Below, piece by piece: positions 1 through 7,850 of a stretch of 21,898 nucleotides of DNA. Source of the DNA: CALCKU01 sp964534845 (GTDB taxonomy: Bacteria; Pseudomonadota; Alphaproteobacteria; Caulobacterales; Maricaulaceae); NCBI GenBank assembly GCA_964534845.1, contig CAZHPV010000043.1, positions 1-21,898 of the forward strand, written 5' to 3'. The notes beneath the pieces were generated by a model that saw nothing but the letters and a program-made list of their open reading frames with translations, ran no database searches and was not told where the DNA came from. Every line of letters starts with the position of its first letter. Positions within the stretch are counted from its first letter, which is position 1. A program made the position numbers and the translations under genes.

Positions 1-55
1 TGTCACGGATGACAAGATCGGAAGCTTTGTCTGCTTTAGCGGCAATCTCGCCCCG
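1..55 (+). repeat. 55-bp exact repeat, copy 1 (pairs with 964-1018)
   Basis: Bases 1-55 are identical to 964-1018 and then diverge. The copies are 963 bp apart, exactly 321 codons. They encode the VTDDKIGSFVCFSGNLAP variant of the repeat, which differs from the two intervening units. This suggests a higher-order three-unit repeat or recent gene conversion. Confidence 0.9.
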
Positions 56-1480
56 GACCAGACCGAGAGCTGTACGGCGGACTATGTGGTCACACAGGCT
101 GATCTGGACGCAGGTTCTGTGACCAATGCCGCCTTTGCAACACATCCTTCTGCTAATTCTGACCCTGTAGAGCTGACCCTGCCAGCGGATCAGGCCCCGG
201 CTCTTAGCCTTGCCAAGTCTACATCGACCACTGGCTTTGCTGTCATCGGGGATGTTCTGGAGTATAGCTATCTTGTTACCAATACGGGTAATGTGACGAT
301 TACGGACCCTGTGACGGTGAGTGATGACCGCATTACCAATGTGGTGTGTCCGGCCTTGCCAACGGGCGGTCTGGCTCCGAATACGAGTATAAGCTGTACG
401 GGCACTGATGTCGTGACGCAGTCTGATCTGGATGCGGGCTCTGTGACCAATGTCGCGACAGCCAGTGACGGGACAGTCACCTCTCCCGAGAGCCGTATTA
501 CGGTTGACGGGACGCAAAATCCTGGCCTTGAGATGGTCAAGACAGCGACAGTGGTTAACTTTGAAGCCCCGGGTGATATTACCAGCTATGAATATGTGGT
601 AACCAATACGGGTAATGTGACGATTACGGCCCCGATTGTGGTCTCTGATAATCTGATAGCGAGTGTGAGCTGTCCGGCCTTGCCAACGGGCGGTCTGGCC
701 CCTGATGCGAGTATAAGCTGTACGGCGGATTATGTTGTGACGCAGTCTGATCTGGATGCAGGCTCTGTGACCAATCTTGCGACAGCCACAGATGGGACAA
801 TAACAACACCGATTGCCTCTGAGACCATTCCTGCGGATGCGGCCCCCGGCCTGTCTATTGCCAAGACCTCGCCGGATACAAGCTTTGCGAGCTTAGGCCA
901 GACCCTGACCTATAGCTACGCCCTTACCAATGAAGGCAATATCACGCTGACAGGTGATGTGTCTGTCACGGATGACAAGATCGGAAGCTTTGTCTGCTTT
1001 AGCGGCAATCTCGCCCCGAACCAATCAGAAATCTGTACGGCGGACTATGTCGTTACCGAGGCAGATATTAATGCCGGAACCGTTACAAATATCGCGGCGG
1101 CCACCAACGGAGCCGTCCAGTCCCCATCTGTGAGTGTGAGTGTGGATATCACGGCCGTACCGGTTCTTGATTTTGTTAAACGGGCTGTAGCTGTAGAGTT
1201 CACAAATCCTGGTGATATTGTGTCCTATGCTTATGACGTAACCAATGCCGGTAATGTCGTCCTTACACAAGATGTCAGTGTGACAGATGATAAGATTGCA
1301 AATGTTATTTGTCCGGCCTTGCCTGTTGGCGGATTAGCCCGCGGAGATAGCTTGACCTGTTTGGCTGATTATACCGTCACGCAGGACGATCTTAATCATG
1401 GAAGTGTTACCAATATAGCCACAGCGCAAAGCGGTGACATTATATCTGACCCTATGAGCGTCACCGTACAGGCTGATGTC
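2..1480 (+). repeat. Tandem DUF11-type repeat array, period 324/312 nt
   Basis: Successive units begin near nt 197, 521, 845 and 1157, with a partial unit before and a more divergent one from 1481. Spacings are 324, 324, 312 and 324 nt, all multiples of 3. Each unit carries a K-x(n)-PGD-like start, VTNTGNVT[IL]T, VSDD+I, a Cys pair around GGLAP, and a VTQ+DLDAGSVTN segment. Units 1 and 2 remain very similar at DNA level: 347-375 is identical to 671-699, and the stretch from 413 matches the one from 737. The array certainly continues left of the window. Confidence 0.9.
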
Positions 1481-4400
1481 TTACCAAGTCTGGCTATTGA
1501 GAAAACAGTAACGGAGCAAAGCCAGCGTTTCGGGCCTATTTATGATGTGAGCTATACGATTACGATGGAAAATACAGGCAATGTCACGCTGACAGATTTA
1601 AGCCTAGAAGACGCGTTGGCCACTTTCATAGCGCCAGCCGTTTTACAGGACACGCCGAATGTCGCTCTATCAGGCTTTGCTACCGGAAACGCAAATAGCG
1701 GTTATGATGGTGTGTCCGATATTGAGCTTTTATCAAATGGGACAAGCCTCAATGTTGGTCAAACGGGTACAGTGATACTGAATGCCCGGATTAATATTAG
1801 TGAAGGCGGACCTCAAGACGGCAATACGGCGATAGGCAATGCTGCGGAAATCACCGAGCCTGTACCGTCTGATGATGTTACGGTTACACCGTCTGTGGAT
1901 ACGGATGTTAATCCGACACCGCTGTCCCTTCTTGATGCGGATGGTGACGGCGCGCCGGATATTTTCGAAAGCGCAACGCTTGACCGCGACGGCGACGGTA
2001 TAGTGGATTCTCAGGACTATGACCCAACGGGCTATTTTTACTGCGAAGAAAACGGGAATATATTACCGGGCGGCTCTATATCGGTTACGGGCCCTGCAGG
2101 AACGAACTCGGCTTTGGGTAGTTTAAATAATATTGTCATTGAACAAGATGGTTCTAACGGTTTTTATCAGTTCTACGTTACCGAGCCAGGACGTTATACG
2201 ATCACGCCGACCTATCCGGCTAGGGGTGTACCCAGTACGGCCCGCCTACCTGAAACAGGACCGTTAGATGTGTCATCGGCCACGGGTAATCCAGTTATTC
2301 TAGGCTCCGCTGAAGTCGGTTCAACCGGTGTAATCGCCGACGCCTCTGCGCAGACAAACACGCCTTTCTACTTTGCCTTTGATATTGAGGCTGGCGACTC
2401 GTCTGTCCTGCTAAACAATATTCCGCTGAAGAATTGCGGAACATCGGCCTTGTCCTTATCAAAATCAGTATCGGCGGATCCAGACCTTCTACCGGATGGT
2501 CGCCAACGCCTCGTTTATAGCCTGACGGCTTCAAATACGGGTCAGACCCTTATTGAAGATGTGCAGGTGGAAGATGATCTGGCTTCTGTATTTGGTGTCA
2601 ATAATATTGACTTTGTACAATGTCGCCTATCGACCAGTTCTCTGGCTTTCCGTGGCTCGGAAAATCCAAATTTTGACGGCGCATCAGACACGGAAACCCT
2701 TATTGGGGACAGCGATTTATTGCCGGGTGAAAGTGTTACGATCGAAGTTGATGTGGTCGTCAATCCGGTACGCGACGGGGACCATATAAATGTCGCCAGC
2801 TTATCAGCTATCTCGCCGGTTGATGGTGCGCTTCTGACGGAACAAGCCAGTGCGACCATTGGATTAGCCCCCTTATCAGACGCCAGCTTGCTGCGGGTTA
2901 CAAAAGCCGCTCAACCGCGCACAGTGCAGATAGGTGATCCTATACTATATACTATTGCGGTGACGAATGAGACAGGCACTACCCTGAGCGATATCGATAT
3001 TGTTGATCGCATACCGCAAGGCTTTGCCTATGTGCCTAATTCTGCCACCCTGATTGATGATAATGCCAGTGCGCAAATCGAGCCCCAATTCGATAATGGC
3101 GGGATATTGCGCTGGACCTTGGGAACGGGCACATCCGCGCCGCTGGATAGTCTGGCACCCAATGAGACTTTAACCGTTAGCCTCCAGCTTCTTGCGGGCC
3201 CGAATGTGACCTTTGGAGCGCATGAAAACCAAGCCTTTGCCGAAAGCGGGCTTACGGGCACACGCTCAGATATTGCCACGGCGATTGTGGACTTTATCCC
3301 GGAGCCTAGCTTTGATTGTACGCCGGTTATTGGACGGGTTTATGATGACGTTAATCACAATGGCTATCCCGATGACGGCGAACCTGGCTTACCGGGCGTA
3401 AGGCTGGTTACGGTGAATGGCGACATTATAACAACGGATCAATATGGGCGTTACCATATCCCTTGTGCGGCGATAGCCGATAGCGAGAACGGGTCCAACT
3501 TCCTGCTTAAAACCGATATTAGAACCTTGCCATTAGGCTATGCGCCGACAACGGAAAATCCGCGTGTTATTCGCGCAACCCGGGGTAAGTTTGTTAAGAT
3601 GAATTTCGGTGCAGGCTTTAGACCTAAGCTTAGAATTGATCTGGACGCGAAGGACTTTAACGACAGTGCCGATGCAATGTCATTGGAGGCTGTGCGCCGT
3701 GTGAAATTAATTCTCGAGCAGAATTTGGATTCAGAGCGGGCTTTGCTGGTCTATCATGCCAAGGACAGTCAAAATACGGATAGTGCTCAGGCCGCCTTGA
3801 AATTGGCCTTGAATGTTGTGCGGGATTTAGCCCCGCGCCGTCTGGATGATATTGCCTTGGAAGCAAGCTGGGGTGAAGCTCAGCGCCGTGACGAAAATCC
3901 GGAGGCTTACCGCGTCTCTGAAACTTTGGGCGAAACGCTTGAGGGCGAAGCCTTAAAGGATAATGGACGCCGCGGCGGCGAGGACAGAGTATCCTTTAGA
4001 CAAAATGCATTTGGTAATCTGGTCGAACTTGATCATGAGCGGGCGGACAATGATACTATAGCCGGTCTGGACGGCGCCTCAGGTGGCGATCTTGACGCTA
4101 TTGATGGCCGGTCCGAATTTGGCCGCGAAGCCGGGCTGCGTGGTACATATGACACCGATGACGGTTTAGACCGTGGTTTTGCCGTTAGCTCCGATAATCG
4201 TACAAACCGCTTTAGCCAGCTGGGCCGCAGGGATGCGACAGGTACCGATACCGACTCACCGCGTCCGGGTAGATTATTGCGTTGGTTAGGGTGGGGTGAC
4301 AGTACACAAGCCTATGCCGATACTATGGAAATAGAAACTACAAGCGACTCGCTTGACCCTGTTAAGCGTCTGAATGCTCAGGCCAATGTCGTGAGTGATG

Positions 4401-7400
4401 GTACGAAGCGTCTGATACGGTCTGAGGGTTACTGGAATTACGGTGCCTTTGTGGACTCAGCAGAACTGCGCCTATTTGATGCGAGACGTTCAGCGCGCGG
4501 TACACCTTTGGCAATAACACCATTTGTAGGGCGTTATGCTAATCTCGAACTCGATGGAAGCCTGCCGCAAAATCTGCAATATGTTTTACGTGTCTATAGT
4601 CCTGATGGATCCTTTGACGAAACCGAAGCTAAGCGCCTGTTTATTGATGCGCCGGAATATGACTTAACCCCGCAAGACTGGGCCTTGGAAGCGGATACGG
4701 CATTTGGCCAGAACACGCTCCAGACCTCTAATATTCTCGTGCGCGGCGGGACAGTACGTATTTATGGCCGGAATGTACCGGGGACAAATGTAACCGTGCT
4801 GGGTCAAAACATACGTGTGGATTCAGATGGTCGCTTCGTGGCTGAACAGCTCTTACCTGCGGGTGAGCAATCTGTTGAGATCATTGCTGAGGGCGTTAAT
4901 GATACGACAAAACGCATTATACGCACAGTCGATGTTAAAGCGCGCGATACCTTCTATGTGGCTCAGGTCGAAGGGACTATCGGGCAACGCATTAATTCAA
5001 ATGAGGTGTTTGAAGAAGGACGCGTCGCTTTTTATGTTCGCTCGCGTCTTAATGACCGCTGGTCTCTAACCGCAACAGCCGATACGGGTGAGGCGCGATT
5101 GGATGATCTGATTAGCGGACTGGATGACAAAAATCTTGACCAGCTCTTACGCCGTCTTGACCCTGATCGTTACTATCCGACATTTGGTGATGATAGTACA
5201 ATTGAGCAGGATGCACCGACATCTGGCCGTGTGTATGCGCGCCTGGAACGTGACGATGATTATGTTCTCTGGGGGAATTACCAGACGAATTTCAATGATA
5301 CGGAATATGGCCGCGTTCAACGCACGCTTTATGGTGCCAAATTTAATTGGGATGAAAATACAGGCTTTACCAAATTCGGTGATGAACGCACCAGCGTGAC
5401 GGCCTTTATTGCAGAGGGCGGTACACGTCAGGCACGCGATGAACTTCGCGGGACTGGCGGGAGTGTATACTTCCTCCGCCGCGGTGATATCTCGATCGGC
5501 TCAGAAATTGTACGCATCGAAACCCGCGACAGTGTCTCTGATCTCGTGATAGAATCACGCAGACTACAATATGGTTCTGACTATGATTTCGACTTCATAC
5601 AGGGACGTTTGATCTTAAAACGCCCACTTAATAGTAGCGGCGATGATGGACGATTGTTCCGTGACGGTTCCAATTCGGGCAATCAGCAAATCCTTGTGGT
5701 TGATTATGAATTTACCCCTGTCTTTGGGGACGACAATGATGCTGCAGTTTACGGTGCGCGTGTACGGCGCTGGTTCGGTGACCATATCAAGCTGGGCGGC
5801 ACCTATAATCATGATAGTGATGGCGGCCAAGAAGCTGACCTTTACGGCCTTGATCTGACCTTGCAACATGCTGCGGGCACGTATTTGAAGGGCGAGTTCG
5901 CGCTCACAGAAGGCCAAGGCGTTGAAACCTTCAGCTCGATTGACGGCGGATTTACATTTAACCCGATTGAACGGGGCGGACTAGACCCTCTTGCCGGCTC
6001 TAATACGGCGAAGGCCTATGCTATTGAGGGTGCTGTTAAGTTTGATGAGGTTGACGGTATTAATCTCGACGGCTCAGCTTATGGATATTGGCGCAGACGT
6101 GAGGCCGGATTTGCTGGCTTTGCCGAGCAAACCAATCAAGAAGTCGAACAATTTGGCGGTGGTCTAGGTTTATATCTTAACGAAGACTTCGAAGTCACAG
6201 GGCGCGCTGATTTCACAAAGTCGGAATTTATCGGCGATACAAGTTTTGCTGAAATTCGCGGCGATTATGATCTGAGCGATGCGCTTACCGCAACAGCAGG
6301 ACTGTCCTATAATGAAGACTCCTCAAACACGTCCGGGACGTCTTTGGGCGGGCGCATTGAATATGACTTTAGTGATGCCGCCTCTGTCTATGTCTTTGGG
6401 CAAGTGGGTCTTACGGGTGATAACACACGTACGACCGACCGTGTCGGCATTGGCGGCGAGGTAAGCCTGTCCAAACGTATTCGCGGCGGGGGTGAAATCT
6501 CTACGGGTGATGACGGGCTCGGAGCACGTGCCTCACTTCGTTATGAAAACGAGGACGGCGATGAGAACTATCTTGCCTATGATCTACCGTTAAATGCGAA
6601 TGCGCAGAATAATCTTGGTTCGCTGAATTTCGGAGCCAGACGCCGCTTTGGCGATGCTCTATCCGTCTTTGGCGAAGAACGCTTCCAGTTTAATGATACG
6701 GGCCTCAATGGCATAACCCATGCTTACGGCGTGGATTATAAGCCCGGTAATTGGAACTTTGGCCTCTCAGGAGAGATTGGCCGTGTTGACCAGCTCGACC
6801 GTGAAGCTATTTCAGGAACGATCGGATTTTCTGATGGTCGCATAAAGGCGGGCGTGACAGGAGAGTGGCGTGAAGACGAAGATGTGGATACGGAAGAAAT
6901 CCGTACGACATGGTTGTTACGCGCTTTAGCAGAATATCAGGCCTCCGAAGAGCTGCGCCTACAAAGCAAGCTTAATCTGGCGTTCTCAGACCAGACAACC
7001 CAAACAAGCCTGGGACCGGTAGACTTTAACGAGGCCGAGTTCACAGAGGCTTCCCTCTCGGCGGCTTACCGTCCGATCTGGGATGATAGGTTCAACCTAT
7101 TGGCCAAGTTGGTCTATCTGGAAGATCTCTCACCGATTAATCAGCGATTTGGCGGTGAAACGCTTAACTTTAAGCAACGCAGCGAGATTTACTCTATTGA
7201 TGCCAGCTATGATGTGTCGCCCAAATGGACATTAGGCGGAAAATATGCCCACCGGGCCGGCTCCGTGACGTCCAGCCGTGAAAGTGATGATTTCACAGAG
7301 TCCTCTGCAGACTTGGCCGTGATACGCCTTGATTATCATGCCACTCATAAATGGGATATTCTCGTGGAGGGTCGTTATATTGATGTAGGGAATGGTACCG

Positions 7401-7564
7401 TGACGCGCACAGGCGGACTGGCGGGTATTTATCGCCACGTCAATGATAATGCCAAAATCGGTATTGGCCTGACCTATGGCGGGATCGGAGATGAATATCT
7501 CTCTATCGCGGGAGATGATGAAGATGAGTGGGGATGGTTCCTTAACGTGATTGGTAAATTCTAA
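2..7564 (+). CDS. Giant DUF11-repeat surface protein with C-terminal outer-membrane beta-barrel (5' truncated by window)
   Basis: The frame is open from the left edge (first full codon at 2), so the N-terminus and signal peptide lie outside; 2520 residues are visible. Order seen: part of one DUF11-like repeat, then repeats starting near nt 197, 521, 845, 1157 and 1481; a DxDxDG-rich segment (about 1933-2030) like thrombospondin type-3 calcium loops; two more divergent DUF11-like domains (about 2440-2870 and 2880-3300); an SdrD-B-like domain (about 3316-3472, GRVYDDVNHNGYPDDGEPG); a charged linker; an Ig-like stretch (about 4690-4950); then about 870 residues rich in alternating beta-strand patterns and aromatic/Asp/Gly turns, ending GWFLNVIGKF. 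A terminal Phe is typical of BAM-assembled outer-membrane barrels. Inference: a surface-exposed adhesin or S-layer-like stalk anchored by its own barrel. The exact function is unknown. A strong terminator follows the stop codon. Confidence 0.85.
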   Translation, partial: VTDDKIGSFVCFSGNLAPDQTESCTADYVVTQADLDAGSVTNAAFATHPSANSDPVELTLPADQAPALSLAKSTSTTGFAVIGDVLEYSYLVTNTGNVTITDPVTVSDDRITNVVCPALPTGGLAPNTSISCTGTDVVTQSDLDAGSVTNVATASDGTVTSPESRITVDGTQNPGLEMVKTATVVNFEAPGDITSYEYVVTNTGNVTITAPIVVSDNLIASVSCPALPTGGLAPDASISCTADYVVTQSDLDAGSVTNLATATDGTITTPIASETIPADAAPGLSIAKTSPDTSFASLGQTLTYSYALTNEGNITLTGDVSVTDDKIGSFVCFSGNLAPNQSEICTADYVVTEADINAGTVTNIAAATNGAVQSPSVSVSVDITAVPVLDFVKRAVAVEFTNPGDIVSYAYDVTNAGNVVLTQDVSVTDDKIANVICPALPVGGLARGDSLTCLADYTVTQDDLNHGSVTNIATAQSGDIISDPMSVTVQADVLPSLAIEKTVTEQSQRFGPIYDVSYTITMENTGNVTLTDLSLEDALATFIAPAVLQDTPNVALSGFATGNANSGYDGVSDIELLSNGTSLNVGQTGTVILNARINISEGGPQDGNTAIGNAAEITEPVPSDDVTVTPSVDTDVNPTPLSLLDADGDGAPDIFESATLDRDGDGIVDSQDYDPTGYFYCEENGNILPGGSISVTGPAGTNSALGSLNNIVIEQDGSNGFYQFYVTEPGRYTITPTYPARGVPSTARLPETGPLDVSSATGNPVILGSAEVGSTGVIADASAQTNTPFYFAFDIEAGDSSVLLNNIPLKNCGTSALSLSKSVSADPDLLPDGRQRLVYSLTASNTGQTLIEDVQVEDDLASVFGVNNIDFVQCRLSTSSLAFRGSENPNFDGASDTETLIGDSDLLPGESVTIEVDVVVNPVRDGDHINVASLSAISPVDGALLTEQASATIGLAPLSDASLLRVTKAAQPRTVQIGDPILYTIAVTNETGTTLSDIDIVDRIPQGFAYVPNSATLIDDNASAQIEPQFDNGGILRWTLGTGTSAPLDSLAPNETLTVSLQLLAGPNVTFGAHENQAFAESGLTGTRSDIATAIVDFIPEPSFDCTPVIGRVYDDVNHNGYPDDGEPGLPGVRLVTVNGDIITTDQYGRYHIPCAAIADSENGSNFLLKTDIRTLPLGYAPTTENPRVIRATRGKFVKMNFGAGFRPKLRIDLDAKDFNDSADAMSLEAVRRVKLILEQNLDSERALLVYHAKDSQNTDSAQAALKLALNVVRDLAPRRLDDIALEASWGEAQRRDENPEAYRVSETLGETLEGEALKDNGRRGGEDRVSFRQNAFGNLVELDHERADNDTIAGLDGASGGDLDAIDGRSEFGREAGLRGTYDTDDGLDRGFAVSSDNRTNRFSQLGRRDATGTDTDSPRPGRLLRWLGWGDSTQAYADTMEIETTSDSLDPVKRLNAQANVVSDGTKRLIRSEGYWNYGAFVDSAELRLFDARRSARGTPLAITPFVGRYANLELDGSLPQNLQYVLRVYSPDGSFDETEAKRLFIDAPEYDLTPQDWALEADTAFGQNTLQTSNILVRGGTVRIYGRNVPGTNVTVLGQNIRVDSDGRFVAEQLLPAGEQSVEIIAEGVNDTTKRIIRTVDVKARDTFYVAQVEGTIGQRINSNEVFEEGRVAFYVRSRLNDRWSLTATADTGEARLDDLISGLDDKNLDQLLRRLDPDRYYPTFGDDSTIEQDAPTSGRVYARLERDDDYVLWGNYQTNFNDTEYGRVQRTLYGAKFNWDENTGFTKFGDERTSVTAFIAEGGTRQARDELRGTGGSVYFLRRGDISIGSEIVRIETRDSVSDLVIESRRLQYGSDYDFDFIQGRLILKRPLNSSGDDGRLFRDGSNSGNQQILVVDYEFTPVFGDDNDAAVYGARVRRWFGDHIKLGGTYNHDSDGGQEADLYGLDLTLQHAAGTYLKGEFALTEGQGVETFSSIDGGFTFNPIERGGLDPLAGSNTAKAYAIEGAVKFDEVDGINLDGSAYGYWRRREAGFAGFAEQTNQEVEQFGGGLGLYLNEDFEVTGRADFTKSEFIGDTSFAEIRGDYDLSDALTATAGLSYNEDSSNTSGTSLGGRIEYDFSDAASVYVFGQVGLTGDNTRTTDRVGIGGEVSLSKRIRGGGEISTGDDGLGARASLRYENEDGDENYLAYDLPLNANAQNNLGSLNFGARRRFGDALSVFGEERFQFNDTGLNGITHAYGVDYKPGNWNFGLSGEIGRVDQLDREAISGTIGFSDGRIKAGVTGEWREDEDVDTEEIRTTWLLRALAEYQASEELRLQSKLNLAFSDQTTQTSLGPVDFNEAEFTEASLSAAYRPIWDDRFNLLAKLVYLEDLSPINQRFGGETLNFKQRSEIYSIDASYDVSPKWTLGGKYAHRAGSVTSSRESDDFTESSADLAVIRLDYHATHKWDILVEGRYIDVGNGTVTRTGGLAGIYRHVNDNAKIGIGLTYGGIGDEYLSIAGDDEDEWGWFLNVIGKF
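964..1018 (+). repeat. 55-bp exact repeat, copy 2 (pairs with 1-55)
   Basis: Second copy of the identical 55-bp block, inside the DUF11 unit that begins near 845. Its in-frame distance from the first copy means that recombination between them would delete or add 321 codons without a frameshift. Confidence 0.9.
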
Positions 7565-7620
7565 ACCGAATGCCACGGGGTTGCGCCTCATACGGCCCCG
7601 TCACGTTAGAAATCCCGGAA

Positions 7621-7645
7621 AAGGAGGCTTCGGCCTCCTTTTTTT
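7621..7645 (+). terminator. Intrinsic terminator of the DUF11 protein gene
   Basis: AAGGAGGC (7621-7628), loop TTCG, GCCTCCTT (7633-7640), then a run of T to 7645. This is an eight-base-pair stem with a stable UUCG-type tetraloop and U-tract. A second hairpin without a T-tract (ACGGGG 7575-7580 with CCCCGT 7596-7601) lies between it and the stop codon. Confidence 0.9.
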
Positions 7646-7687
7646 ACGCTCAAGGCCAAGAGTGTAAAATTGACCACGAATCAACCC

Positions 7688-7715
7688 TTGACCCACCTGT
7701 CCAGATTGTTAAGTT
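7688..7715 (+). promoter_or_regulatory. Possible hppA promoter
   Basis: TTGACC at 7688-7693, a 16-nt spacer, then TAAGTT at 7710-7715. This fits the loose alphaproteobacterial housekeeping pattern (good -35, -10 keeping TAxxxT). Transcription would start near 7722, right where the tandem element begins. Prediction only. Confidence 0.3.
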
Positions 7716-7720
7716 CTCGC

Positions 7721-7800
7721 CATTATCCGCGGGGGGAAGCGCTTAAAGGCGGCCAACTCCATTATCGCGAGGGGAAGCGCCATGCATTGGCGGCCAACTT
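7721..7800 (+). repeat. Tandem 39/41-nt structured repeat in the hppA leader
   Basis: Two adjoining imperfect copies, 7721-7759 and 7760-7800. Shared blocks in order: CATTATC, a CGC(G) then GGGGAAGCGC block, a variable 5-8-nt stretch, and GGCGGCCAACT. In both copies the GCGC before and the GGCG after the variable stretch can pair (CGC/GCG in copy 1, CGCC/GGCG in copy 2), giving a short hairpin with a changing loop. The blocks are conserved while the loop is not. The element ends 50 nt before the hppA start. It may be a tandem RNA element or a pair of protein-binding sites; I do not recognise the family. Confidence 0.6.
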
Positions 7801-7810
7801 CATAACAGTA

Positions 7811-7829
7811 AAGCCCGTTATAAGGGCTT
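7811..7829 (+). other. Hairpin just upstream of the hppA ribosome-binding site
   Basis: AAGCCC (7811-7816) pairs with GGGCTT (7824-7829) around loop GTTATAA. The Shine-Dalgarno sequence GAGGAGAG (7837-7844) starts eight bases after the stem. There is no U-tract, so it is unlikely to be a terminator. It may be part of the same leader as the tandem element. Confidence 0.45.
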
Positions 7830-7850
7830 ATATTATGAGGAGAGATTTCA

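Noticed and set aside
7721..7850. Fluoride riboswitch upstream of hppA
   Set aside because: Considered because pyrophosphatase genes can be members of that regulon, but the conserved fluoride-aptamer blocks as I know them are not present.
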